DNA from: Oscillospiraceae bacterium
GTDB lineage: Bacteria; Bacillota; Clostridia; Oscillospirales; Oscillospiraceae
Direction of reading: 5' to 3'
Assembly: GCA_017522015.1 (NCBI GenBank)
Contig: JAFXAW010000041.1
Coordinates: 1 to 58,197, forward strand
DNA length: 58,197 nucleotides
Below the pieces are notes generated by a model that had not been told where the DNA came from, ran no database searches, and worked only from the letters and a program-made list of their open reading frames with translations. Both the position numbers and the translations under genes were made by a program. Shown piece by piece: positions 7,024 to 14,554 of this stretch (position 1 is the first letter of the stretch; every line of letters begins with the position of its first letter).

Positions 7024-8415
7024 ATGTCGTCTCAAGTCAGAGCAAAAGTTCAATCGCAGGACAAGCTCGGCACGATGCCGATCGGGAAACTCCTGGTCGT
7101 CATGTCGGTGCCGATGATGATCTCCATGCTGGTGCAGGCGCTCTACAACACCGTGGACTCGATGTTTGTCGGGCATCTCAGCGAAAACGCGCTGACGGCC
7201 GTGTCGCTGGCGTTTCCGTTTCAGAACATCATGACCGCGCTGGGCGTCGGCACCGGCGTCGGCGTAAACGCCATGGTGTCCCGCAAGCTGGGACAGGGCG
7301 ACCGCGAGACCGCCGAGCGCACGGCGAACATCCAGCTCTTCCTCTCGGCCTGCTACACCGTTTTGTTCGTCATCATCGGCCTGTTCTTCTCGCGCAAGTT
7401 CTTCGAGCTTCAGACAAACGTGGCCGAGATCATCGACTACGGCGAGCAGTATCTCAGCATTTGCACCATGTTCTGTGTCGGCGTGTTCTACGGGCAGAAT
7501 CTGGAAAAGCTGCTGATCGCCACCGGCAACAGCGTGCAGAGCATGATCTGCCAGGCCAGCGGCGCGGTGCTGAACATGATTCTCGACCCGCTGCTGATTT
7601 TCGGCCTTGGCCCCTTCCCCGCGCTGGGCGTTCGCGGCGCGGCCTGGGCAACTGTTATCGGACAGTGCTTCGCAGCGGCTCTGGCTTATTTCTACAACGT
7701 GCGCTGCAATCAGGCAACCCGCTTTAGCATCCGCAAGGTTCTGCCGGATTGGAAGATCCTCCGCCAGGTCTATGCCGTTGGCATCCCGTCCATGCTGACG
7801 GTCTGCCTCAACAGCGTGATGAGCTTCGGCATGAATGCCATCGTGCTCACCTTCAACACGACCGCCGTCGCCGTGTACGGTGTGTGGCTTCGCCTGCAGT
7901 ATTTCGCGTTCATGCCGGTCTTCGGCCTCAACATGGGCACGATCTCCATTTATTCTTATAACTTCGGCGCCGGCAATTTCCCGCGCATCAAAAAGACGCT
8001 GCGCCTCGCGCTGCTTACGGGCGGTGCCTTCACGCTGGCAATCGCGCTGATCTATGAGCTCCTCCCGAGCGCAATGCTCGGCCTGTTCAATGCCTCGGAC
8101 TTCATGCTCTCCATCGGCGTTCCCGCGCTGCGCATTTGCGGCATCTCCCTGCTCTTCGGCGGACTGAGCCAGATCTACGCCTCCTCCTATCAGACCATGG
8201 GCTACAGCGGTCTTTCGCTGCTGGCCAACGCCTGCCGGCAGGCCTTTCTGCCCCTGCCGCTGGCCTGGCTGCTTTCGCGTACCGGTGTGCTCGGAAACGT
8301 CTGGTTCTCCCTTGTCATCAGCGAGATTGCAACCTGCATTCTCTCTTTCTTCCTCTCCCGCTTCGTTATGAAGCAGGCACAGCACAAAATCGAGGCGAGA
8401 CTGCGCGAGGTATAG
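7024..8415 (+). CDS. MATE family efflux transporter
   Basis: 463 residues with about 12 membrane helices in two related halves, as in the multidrug and toxic compound extrusion family. Marks seen: VPMMISMLVQALYNTVDSMFVGH near the start and, in each half, the MatE motif (GTGVGVNAMVSRKLGQGD near 77-94; GLNMGTISIYSYNFGAGN near 300-317). It would export cationic compounds using a sodium or proton gradient; the real substrate is unknown. Own promoter and an AAGGG site upstream. Confidence 0.92.
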   Translation: MSSQVRAKVQSQDKLGTMPIGKLLVVMSVPMMISMLVQALYNTVDSMFVGHLSENALTAVSLAFPFQNIMTALGVGTGVGVNAMVSRKLGQGDRETAERTANIQLFLSACYTVLFVIIGLFFSRKFFELQTNVAEIIDYGEQYLSICTMFCVGVFYGQNLEKLLIATGNSVQSMICQASGAVLNMILDPLLIFGLGPFPALGVRGAAWATVIGQCFAAALAYFYNVRCNQATRFSIRKVLPDWKILRQVYAVGIPSMLTVCLNSVMSFGMNAIVLTFNTTAVAVYGVWLRLQYFAFMPVFGLNMGTISIYSYNFGAGNFPRIKKTLRLALLTGGAFTLAIALIYELLPSAMLGLFNASDFMLSIGVPALRICGISLLFGGLSQIYASSYQTMGYSGLSLLANACRQAFLPLPLAWLLSRTGVLGNVWFSLVISEIATCILSFFLSRFVMKQAQHKIEARLREV

Positions 8416-8478
8416 TTTTCTTCCTGCGCATAAAAAATCCCCGCCCATTACAAATGGGCGGGCGCTCATAAAGCCCTT

Positions 8479-8513
8479 ACAGTCCCGGCGGAAACTTCTG
8501 CCGGGACTGTTCT
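8479..8513 (+). terminator. Terminator after the MATE gene
   Basis: 11-bp stem ACAGTCCCGGC (8479-8489) with GCCGGGACTGT (8500-8510), then TTCTTG. A second GC-rich hairpin at 8439-8463 (CCCGCCCATT with AATGGGCGGG, ACA loop) comes before it and has T residues only on the minus side. Confidence 0.7.
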
Positions 8514-8541
8514 TGCATAGAGTGCAGTTACATGATACAGT
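8513..8541 (+). promoter_or_regulatory. Promoter of the first AT-rich cassette gene
   Basis: TTGCAT (8513-8518), 17-nt spacer, TACAGT (8536-8541). The surrounding 40 nt resemble the promoter at 9341-9369, which drives the next cassette gene. Confidence 0.5.
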
Positions 8542-8621
8542 TAAATATAACAGACCAATAAATCCGAATTTGACGAGCCGATAAAAAGATAATTCTGCCG
8601 TGCAGTATAGGGGTGAGTGAA

Positions 8622-9182
8622 ATGTTCAATATCGAATGGGAACCTTTCAACGGCTTGACGCGTAGACCTTGGCTGATGTTCTTTGGATTAATTTTTTGCA
8701 TTATTGTATGGGCTGCCGCGCTTTTATTATGTATCTTTTCCGGTTACCATATCACTTCCGAGAACGAAACCACACGCGTCGAAACCAGTTTCGCTGCTTA
8801 TGAAACAAATAAAAATGAACTGCAGCTTTCTGCGCCTACGGGTGAGACCTATGTTATTGATTTCTACAACCATTACAACGGGCGCTTTGATGATCCGGCA
8901 TTTTTATGCGATGGTGATACTTACACCGTATGGATAACTGGGGCAGGAAATATACGCGCGATGGCTGATTCAGCAGGTAACCATATTATTACTTTTGAAT
9001 CTGAGCGAGAGGCCTATCGAAATAGCCAAAGGATTGCAGTTGTGTTAATGGCTGTTATACTGTTTCTGACGGTTGCATATTTTGTTTTGGCTTTAGTGGT
9101 AAGCGAAAGCTCGGCCTCGGTGTGGTGTCCTGAATGGTTAATTAAACTTCTGTATAAAAGTTGGTCTGATTTTTGGACGTAA
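8622..9182 (+). CDS. Hypothetical protein with two membrane segments
   Basis: 186 residues; I recognise no family. Hydrophobic segments at about 18-42 and 141-164 frame an extracellular domain of roughly 100 residues rich in polar beta-type sequence (ETYVIDFYNHYNG, DTYTVWITGAG). The ATG at 8622 is preferred to a GTG nine bases earlier because GGGGTG then lies 6 nt upstream. Codon use (many TTT, TTA, AAT) is clearly more AT-rich than the flanking genes, a sign of foreign or fast-evolving DNA. It is followed by a repeat shared with the next gene's 3' side. Confidence 0.7.
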   Translation: MFNIEWEPFNGLTRRPWLMFFGLIFCIIVWAAALLLCIFSGYHITSENETTRVETSFAAYETNKNELQLSAPTGETYVIDFYNHYNGRFDDPAFLCDGDTYTVWITGAGNIRAMADSAGNHIITFESEREAYRNSQRIAVVLMAVILFLTVAYFVLALVVSESSASVWCPEWLIKLLYKSWSDFWT

Positions 9183-9273
9183 AACGGGGCTGTGTCTCAG
9201 AACAATCAATTCCAATATGTCAAGCTCACTTCTATACGCCTTCCGGCGCAGTGCCTTACGCTGGTGTGTAACA

Positions 9274-9326
9274 AAAAACCGACCTATGATAATCATAGGT
9301 CGGTTTCACTATTTTCGGACACCCGC
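9274..9326. repeat. 53-bp direct repeat, copy 1, with palindrome
   Basis: Identical over 53 bp to 9976-10028. It contains a perfect inverted repeat with 13-bp arms (9277-9289, 9293-9305) around three bases. A weaker similarity (TTCCGGCG-A-TGCCTTA) lies 30-50 nt before each copy, at 9241 and 9928. The hairpin could end the preceding gene's transcript. Confidence 0.95.
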
Positions 9327-9340
9327 TGCCGGGATTTTTC

Positions 9341-9369
9341 TTGTATAAGTTGCCGCCATGTGATAGAAT
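9341..9369 (+). promoter_or_regulatory. Promoter of the second AT-rich cassette gene
   Basis: TTGTAT (9341-9346), 17-nt spacer, TAGAAT (9364-9369). Related in sequence and spacing to the promoter at 8513-8541. Confidence 0.55.
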
Positions 9370-9424
9370 AAACCAAATGGTTAGTAAACATAAATTTAGC
9401 AGCGACAGAAAGAGAGGTAGAGCA

Positions 9425-9937
9425 ATGAAAAAACGAAAAAGCACCATAGCCATTGTTGTGATTTGCATCATACTGCTTCTTATTGCGGCATATCTGCTTT
9501 ACAGCAGACCGATGACCATTCAGGAACGCTACCCTATGCTTACTCTCGACAAATGCACCGAGCTTCGTGGTTACTACAAAATAGCCGGACAAACAGAGTT
9601 AACAGAGTTCACCATCGATAAGAACAGCGAAGCGTTTGAAATGCTGTGCAGCTTACTGTATGAGCAAGACTACCGCCGCAGTTTACGAGACCTTTTGCCA
9701 AGTGGAACACGCTACCATGCAACACAGCCGGACGAATTTGAATGGGAAGTCTTTTTCAATTTCGAAGATGTAGAGTTTCCTGACGGAAGCATTAGTTCAG
9801 GACCAATACTCCGCGTCCAAATTTGGTATGGTGAGCTGGATATTCATTTTGACGGAGAGATTCTTTCCTGCCGTACAAAAGAACAGGAAACCTGGGCAAA
9901 AGAAGTGCTTAATATAATTAAGTCTGTTCCGGCGTAA
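9425..9937 (+). CDS. Hypothetical single-pass membrane protein
   Basis: 170 residues, family not recognised. A lysine-rich N-terminus (MKKRKS) and one hydrophobic segment (about 7-24) anchor an extracellular domain with several aromatic beta-type stretches (FEWEVFFNFEDVEF, RVQIWYGELDIHF). The ATG at 9425 follows GAGAGG by 7 nt; a longer frame from 9341 would include the promoter and is unlikely. AT-rich like its neighbour and enclosed by the two 53-bp repeats. Confidence 0.7.
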   Translation: MKKRKSTIAIVVICIILLLIAAYLLYSRPMTIQERYPMLTLDKCTELRGYYKIAGQTELTEFTIDKNSEAFEMLCSLLYEQDYRRSLRDLLPSGTRYHATQPDEFEWEVFFNFEDVEFPDGSISSGPILRVQIWYGELDIHFDGEILSCRTKEQETWAKEVLNIIKSVPA

Positions 9938-9975
9938 TGCCTTATATGGGGACTTGCCCCGCGCCGGAGTATAGC

Positions 9976-10028
9976 AAAAACCGACCTATGATAATCATAG
10001 GTCGGTTTCACTATTTTCGGACACCCGC
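9976..10028. repeat. 53-bp direct repeat, copy 2, with palindrome
   Basis: Second copy of the repeat at 9274-9326, with palindrome at 9979-10007. It is followed by CCCGCC-TTCAT-GGGCGGG and seven T (10024-10050), a terminator for the gene ending at 9937. Confidence 0.95.
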
Positions 10029-10056
10029 CTTCATGGGCGGGGATTTTTTTATTCAC

Positions 10057-11157
10057 TCACTTGAGCAAATTGGAGCTGTTCATCACGCCGGGGGCATAGA
10101 GGAAAAGCACATCCTGCCCCTGCGCGGGCACATACTCCGGAACGAGCGCGGAGGCCATATACCGAAGATCCACCAGCGTGATCTTGCTGTAGCCGGGCAC
10201 CAGCAGCGGCGCCATGCTGCTGCCAAAGGAATCCCGGAAGATCACCAGCTCACGTCCGGTATCGCAGGCGGGGTTTTCAATGACCTGCAGGGCGGCAGCG
10301 CCCGACAGATACAGGTCGTAAGGATCCCGGCCGAACAGCTCTTCCATATCGTACAGCCCCGTGGTCTCACCGGTCTCCCAGTCAAAAACCGTTGCGCCGT
10401 CGAGCACAGGAGACGTCAGATAATACATGGGTTCGGCGGGCAGAGGCAGGGCCGACTGCCCGGCATACACGCCGGCAAAGTCCTCCCGCGCCAAATTCTG
10501 CGTGTACTCCTGAGAAATTTCCACGCCCAGCGCCTCGGCCAAAGTCTGCGCGGCGTCTCCGATGCACTCCTGTCGCCAATGGCTGTCCGTTGTGTAATAG
10601 TCGGAGATGTCCAGCGCGCCGGTCAGGTCAATCCACTCAGCAAAGCTCATGGTCTGCTTTGTCAAATCCAGCAGATGCGCATAGTCCATGCCGGGATAGC
10701 CGTGTTTTTCCGCCAGATAGTAGTTCTTATCGGGCACGAGGGCAAACCAGGCCTGGCTGCCGGAGGGCGCAAAATGGCTCTCATAAACATTCTGCAGCTT
10801 TTGGGCGTTGTTTTCCACGCGCTTATCGCTTACCGCTTCCTCGATCTTGCTGGCCGAGCCCTCGGCGATATAGATGTCATTGACATCCTTCTGCGCCAGC
10901 AGATTGAACTGGATAAAGGATTTCAGCTTGCGGAAAGGCTCCCGCAGGGGGAACTGGTCGGTGGTGTAGCTTTCAAACTCGGTCATGAATTTGCCGCCGG
11001 TAAGCTGGTCCCAGGTGATCTGGGGCATCTGCGCGAGGGGGCGGCGCTCCGCCAGAGAGACGTCCTGCGCCGGCTTAACCCAGGCAAAAACGGAAAGCAC
11101 GACAAACAGCAGGACCACGGGGCCCATGCGAAGCAGGGCTTTTTTCTTATTGCTCAC
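10057..11157 (-). CDS. DHHW/SGNH-type surface acylation protein
   Basis: 366 residues, one N-terminal membrane segment (about 9-27), rest extracellular. It belongs to the DHHW/AlgX-AlgJ group: the family name motif reads D-S-H-W here, and a GDS-like nucleophile motif FRDSFGSSM places Ser310 beside Asp309. Such proteins move acetyl groups, brought across the membrane by an MBOAT partner, onto an extracellular polymer. The MBOAT gene lies 12 nt upstream in the same operon, which supports that role. The acceptor polymer is unknown. Last gene of the ECF-linked operon. Confidence 0.8.
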   Translation of the reverse strand: MSNKKKALLRMGPVVLLFVVLSVFAWVKPAQDVSLAERRPLAQMPQITWDQLTGGKFMTEFESYTTDQFPLREPFRKLKSFIQFNLLAQKDVNDIYIAEGSASKIEEAVSDKRVENNAQKLQNVYESHFAPSGSQAWFALVPDKNYYLAEKHGYPGMDYAHLLDLTKQTMSFAEWIDLTGALDISDYYTTDSHWRQECIGDAAQTLAEALGVEISQEYTQNLAREDFAGVYAGQSALPLPAEPMYYLTSPVLDGATVFDWETGETTGLYDMEELFGRDPYDLYLSGAAALQVIENPACDTGRELVIFRDSFGSSMAPLLVPGYSKITLVDLRYMASALVPEYVPAQGQDVLFLYAPGVMNSSNLLK

Positions 11158-11169
11158 AGGGGCACCTCC

Positions 11170-12558
11170 TTAAAAGCGGAAATACAGGAAGGGGTTGAAG
11201 CTGCCGCCCACCAAAAAGGCCGTGACAGCCAGCAGCAACGCACACAACGCCACAGGCTCCAGCCAAGTCATCACCGCAGTTTTCTCCAGCCGGAGCCCGA
11301 CCTTGCGCACCAGCGGCGTCGCGCCCACAATGGCAACGATCAGCAGCAGCGCGTAAGACCGCAGATAATAGACGCTCTGCGCGCTCAGGAAGGGCAGTCC
11401 GTTCATACCGAACATGCTTGCCACATCGCTGCCGAACTGGCTGAGGCTGCCTGCATTGAACAGCACAAAGCTCACCAGCAGAATCAGCAGAACGGGAATA
11501 CGCGCCACAGCGCCGGGCAGCTTTTTGAGCCACTTGGCCAAAAACAGCTTTTCCAGCACCAAAAACACGGCGAAATAAAGTCCCCACAGCACAAAGTTCC
11601 ACGCAGCGCCATGCCACAAGCCGGTGAGAAACCATACCACGAGGACATTGAGGCACCATCTGGCAAAGGGCACCCGGTTGCCACCCAGCGGGATATACAC
11701 ATAGTCCCGAAACCAGCTTCCCAGGGACATATGCCACCGGCGCCAGAACTCGGAAACAGAGCGGGACATAAAGGGATGGTCAAAATTCTCCATCAGGTCA
11801 AAGCCGAAGATCTTACCCAGGCCGATTGCCATATCGCTGTAGCCCGAAAAGTCAAAATAGATCTGCAGGGCGAAGGCAACGGCGCACATCCATGAAAACA
11901 CCACCGAGGGCTGATTGCTCGCCCGGCAGATCTCCACAAGCTGACCAAGCTGGTTGGCGATGAGGATCTTTTTGCCCAAACCGATCAGCAGCCGACGCAC
12001 GCCCAGGCTGGCCTTTTCCAGGCTGTGAGTGCGCACGCGAAGCTGCGCCGCCACATCGGAATACCGGACGATGGGGCCAGCGATCAGCTGGGGAAACATG
12101 CTTACATAGGCGCCAAAATCCACAATGGACTTCTGGGCAGGCACATCACCGCGGTACACGTCAATGGTATAGCTGAGGATCTGGAAGGTGTAAAAGCTGA
12201 TGCCGATGGGCAGCGCGACATTCGGCAGCACCAGATTCAGTCCAAGCGTGTTCAGGCTGGAAACGGCAAAGTCGGCATACTTGAACCAGCCCAGCAAGCC
12301 CAGACTCACCACCACCGAAAGGACGACAAACACTTTCGCTTTGGCCGTGCCCCGGTACTTTTCGATGAGCAGCCCAAAAATGTAGCCCATTACGATGGAA
12401 GTGACCATCAGCAGCAAATAAATGGGCTCGCCCCAGCCGTAAAAAATCAGGCTGAAGAGCAGCAGTATGGCGTTTTTGAACCTGAAGGGCACCACGAAAT
12501 AGGCAATGAGTACCACGGGCAGGAAGTAGAATGCAAACGGAATGCTGGAAAAGAGCAT
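11170..12558 (-). CDS. MBOAT family membrane O-acyltransferase
   Basis: 462 residues, about 10-12 membrane segments. It matches AlgI/DltB-type acyltransferases: FPQLIAGPIVRYSD (about 141-154), the SEFWRRWHMSLGSWFRDYVYIP block and the catalytic histidine in GLWHGAAWN. It takes an acyl group from a cytosolic donor and exports it for transfer to a surface polymer by the DHHW partner. The ATG at 12558 lies 8 nt after AAAGGAG; an in-frame GTG nine bases earlier would sit on the ribosome site. A hairpin lies between it and the DUF4358 gene. Confidence 0.9.
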   Translation of the reverse strand: MLFSSIPFAFYFLPVVLIAYFVVPFRFKNAILLLFSLIFYGWGEPIYLLLMVTSIVMGYIFGLLIEKYRGTAKAKVFVVLSVVVSLGLLGWFKYADFAVSSLNTLGLNLVLPNVALPIGISFYTFQILSYTIDVYRGDVPAQKSIVDFGAYVSMFPQLIAGPIVRYSDVAAQLRVRTHSLEKASLGVRRLLIGLGKKILIANQLGQLVEICRASNQPSVVFSWMCAVAFALQIYFDFSGYSDMAIGLGKIFGFDLMENFDHPFMSRSVSEFWRRWHMSLGSWFRDYVYIPLGGNRVPFARWCLNVLVVWFLTGLWHGAAWNFVLWGLYFAVFLVLEKLFLAKWLKKLPGAVARIPVLLILLVSFVLFNAGSLSQFGSDVASMFGMNGLPFLSAQSVYYLRSYALLLIVAIVGATPLVRKVGLRLEKTAVMTWLEPVALCALLLAVTAFLVGGSFNPFLYFRF

Positions 12559-12597
12559 ACTAAACACTCCTTTCGGGAGTTGCTCGGAAGTAGGAAA

Positions 12598-12621
12598 GAG
12601 GCGAGGGCTTGCCCTCGCCTC
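12598..12621 (-). terminator. Intercistronic hairpin
   Basis: 11-bp stem GAGGCGAGGGC / GCCCTCGCCTC between the DUF4358 and MBOAT genes, followed on the minus strand by TTTCCTACTTCC. It may act as a partial terminator that lowers MBOAT/DHHW relative to the upstream genes. Confidence 0.55.
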
Positions 12622-12640
12622 TCAGGCTTTCAGAATTATC

Positions 12641-13201
12641 TTACTTGGACAGTTCCTTGTCCAGAACGCCGCCGCAGACGGTCTTGAACGCGGCAACATA
12701 ATCGGCAGCAGCGCCGAATTCGGAATCGCACATCATGAACATGACCAGATCGCCATAGACGGCGGCATCAATGTCGTCTGCCTGCACGCAGATCCACTTG
12801 ACGGGGTCGATGTTCTCGAGCATGGTCTGGGCGACCTCCTCGGCCTTGGCGGCGTCATTGACGCGGACCAGCACCAGAGAGTAAGCCTGAGAACCCATCA
12901 TGGACTCGGAAGCCAGCGCCTCCTTCACCAGGGAAGCATCGCTCAGGCCGGTAAAGGCGGCCAGCGCGTCGGGATCGGCGAGATCCACGGGGATGTTGCC
13001 CAGGGGGAGTTCGGAAGACTTGTTCTCATAGATCTTGGTCATGATCTCTTCCAGAGACAGGGCGGACAGATCGGCGCCCTGGGGCTTCGCCTCTTCGGTG
13101 GGATCGGGGTTGGGGGTGACTTCCGGCTCGTTGGAGCAGGCGGTCAGGGTCATGGTCAGCAGCACGGTGACCAGCAGGATGACGGAAAGCAGCTTTTTCA
13201 T
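12641..13201 (-). CDS. DUF4358-type lipoprotein
   Basis: 186-residue lipoprotein. Signal peptide with lipobox L-T-A-C (Cys22), then a proline/glutamate-rich linker and a compact domain resembling DUF4358 (LSLEEIMTKIYEN near 50-62, LVLVRVNDAAKAEEVAQTM near 128-146). DUF4358 proteins are often neighbours of MBOAT/DHHW genes in Clostridia; their role is not established. It may be an accessory to surface polymer acylation. Good AGGAGG-like site (GGAGG) upstream. Confidence 0.75.
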   Translation of the reverse strand: MKKLLSVILLVTVLLTMTLTACSNEPEVTPNPDPTEEAKPQGADLSALSLEEIMTKIYENKSSELPLGNIPVDLADPDALAAFTGLSDASLVKEALASESMMGSQAYSLVLVRVNDAAKAEEVAQTMLENIDPVKWICVQADDIDAAVYGDLVMFMMCDSEFGAAADYVAAFKTVCGGVLDKELSK

Positions 13202-13248
13202 GTGATTGTTCCTCCAAAATTGTTGTTAAATGCTTTTGCGTTTCAAAC

Positions 13249-13719
13249 TTATTCGCCGGGGTATAAAGTCCACAGGCCGGTTTCGGCGCTGTATTGCAGG
13301 GTGTAAGTGTGGCTGCGGTTCTTGTAGATGGAACGCAGAGTGTACTCTCCGGGGCTGTCCACCGTCCAGAGCGTGCCGCTGTCCTGCTTTTCCAGCGTAC
13401 CGCCGGAAACCTCCAGCGCGGCCTCGGTCTCCAGCAGAAGAGAAAAGCCCTGTGTCATTGCGCGGCTCATGGCCACGGGTGGCTGCAGGCTAAGGCCGTC
13501 GCCAATGCTCTGTCCGTTGACCAGCAGCTCGGGTTTCCCGCCGAACTGCAGCAGCGCCAGCACCAGAATCAGGCAGGCGGCCATCGGGCCGATAATCTTA
13601 ACCAGATTCCCGCCGGGGAACCGGACGATCTTTTTCTGTGTCGGCTGCAGGGCCCGCTGTTTCAGTTCAGGCGTGGGCGTGATGCTCTGCCAGGCCCGCT
13701 TTGTGCCGGGGTCAAACAT
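13249..13719 (-). CDS. Putative anti-sigma factor
   Basis: 156 residues: a cytosolic N-terminus of about 42 residues, one membrane segment (about 43-59) and an extracellular beta-type domain. It shows no recognised zinc anti-sigma motif, but the topology and the 8-nt overlap with the ECF sigma gene are typical of a membrane anti-sigma factor that holds its sigma until a surface signal arrives. AAGGAGG precedes the ATG. Function is inferred from layout only. Confidence 0.6.
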   Translation of the reverse strand: MFDPGTKRAWQSITPTPELKQRALQPTQKKIVRFPGGNLVKIIGPMAACLILVLALLQFGGKPELLVNGQSIGDGLSLQPPVAMSRAMTQGFSLLLETEAALEVSGGTLEKQDSGTLWTVDSPGEYTLRSIYKNRSHTYTLQYSAETGLWTLYPGE

Positions 13720-14212
13720 GGATGTCCTCCTTTGCCAGGATAGTTCGCAGCAGCTCCCGCCCCCGCTTGAGCCGCATTTTCACGGCGGACGGAGTCAGTC
13801 GCAGCTGGGAGGCCACGGCATCCACGCTCTGTCCCTCCAGACTGTGCAGGACCAGCACCACCCGGTACTTTTCCGGCAAAGACAAAACACAGCGCAGCAC
13901 CGGCCGGTCGTCTTCCCAATCCCCATTGTCAGATGCCGGCTGTTCAATCAAATCATCCAGCGGGGTATAGGCGCGAACAGCGCCGGCTCTCTGCAGATCA
14001 TGGCAGCGGTTGATGGTCACCCGGATGAGCCAGGCCTTTTCATGCTCTGCATCCCGAAAGGTGCCGGTATGCGCCAGATAGCGGGCGAAAGCGTCCTGCA
14101 CGGCGTCCTCGGCGCTTTCCCTGCTTTGCAAAAGGGCATAAGCCACACGGTACAGCTGCGCGGCGTGGGCATCGTAAGCCCGCTCCGCAGCAAGGGTGCT
14201 TTGGGGTTCCAT
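13712..14212 (-). CDS. ECF-type RNA polymerase sigma factor
   Basis: 166 residues. Region 2 (about 7-75) includes AYALLQSRESAEDAVQDAF and the AWLIRVTINRCHD segment; region 4 (about 105-155) includes LPEKYRVVLVLHSLEG and a helix-turn-helix ending in SAVKMRLKRGRELL. No regions 1 or 3, as in ECF sigmas. The ATG at 14212 is chosen because AGGAGG lies 6 nt upstream. It overlaps the anti-sigma gene by 8 nt and heads a unit that continues into the DUF4358, MBOAT and DHHW genes, its likely regulon. Confidence 0.92.
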   Translation of the reverse strand: MEPQSTLAAERAYDAHAAQLYRVAYALLQSRESAEDAVQDAFARYLAHTGTFRDAEHEKAWLIRVTINRCHDLQRAGAVRAYTPLDDLIEQPASDNGDWEDDRPVLRCVLSLPEKYRVVLVLHSLEGQSVDAVASQLRLTPSAVKMRLKRGRELLRTILAKEDIHV

Positions 14213-14230
14213 CTTGAGCCTCCTGTCTGT

Positions 14231-14259
14231 AACACGGATGAACATACGCCCAGGTCACA
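14231..14259 (-). promoter_or_regulatory. Candidate ECF autoregulatory promoter
   Basis: On the minus strand TGTGACC (14259-14253), 16 nt, CGTGTT (14236-14231), preceded by long A/T tracts (14260-14300). The spacing fits ECF promoters, but the leader before the ATG would be only about 12 nt, so this is tentative. Confidence 0.35.
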
Positions 14260-14435
14260 TTTTTTCAAATATTTTTTTGAAAAAAAGCAAAATTTTTTTG
14301 GGGCGTAACTCCCTATGATGCACAATAGCACAATTCACCGGCGTAATCAAGGCAAAAAGCGGGGACATGCTGCGGCTCGTCCCTGCACCGCAGCCCCGGG
14401 AGGGAACGCAGCGCGGTCGTCGCACTCTTATGCAG
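14260..14435. other. Gene-free stretch upstream of the sigma gene
   Basis: A/T tracts at 14262-14300 (possible UP element) and otherwise no recognisable signal or gene up to the purL terminator. Confidence 0.5.
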
Positions 14436-14474
14436 CGAAAAGAGAAGGGAGACCAACCGAACGGTCAGTCTCCC
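14436..14474 (-). terminator. Terminator of the purine operon
   Basis: On the minus strand GGGAGAC ... GTCTCCC (about 14474-14447) closes over an inner GACCG/CGGTT hairpin and is followed by TTCTCTTTTC. It lies about 80 nt past the purL stop. Confidence 0.8.
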
Positions 14475-14554
14475 CAATCCCAATATTATAGATTCTCTTT
14501 ATGCATATGGCCTGCAAAGAGGATGCGCTGTCCGAAATGCCGGGCATCCGGCCT

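Noticed and set aside
9241-10028. Integron-type attC sites around the AT-rich cassettes
   Set aside because: The repeats are palindromic and lie after genes, but I find no GTTRRRY/RYYYAAC core pair and no integrase; the repeat is also identical between copies, unlike attC sites.
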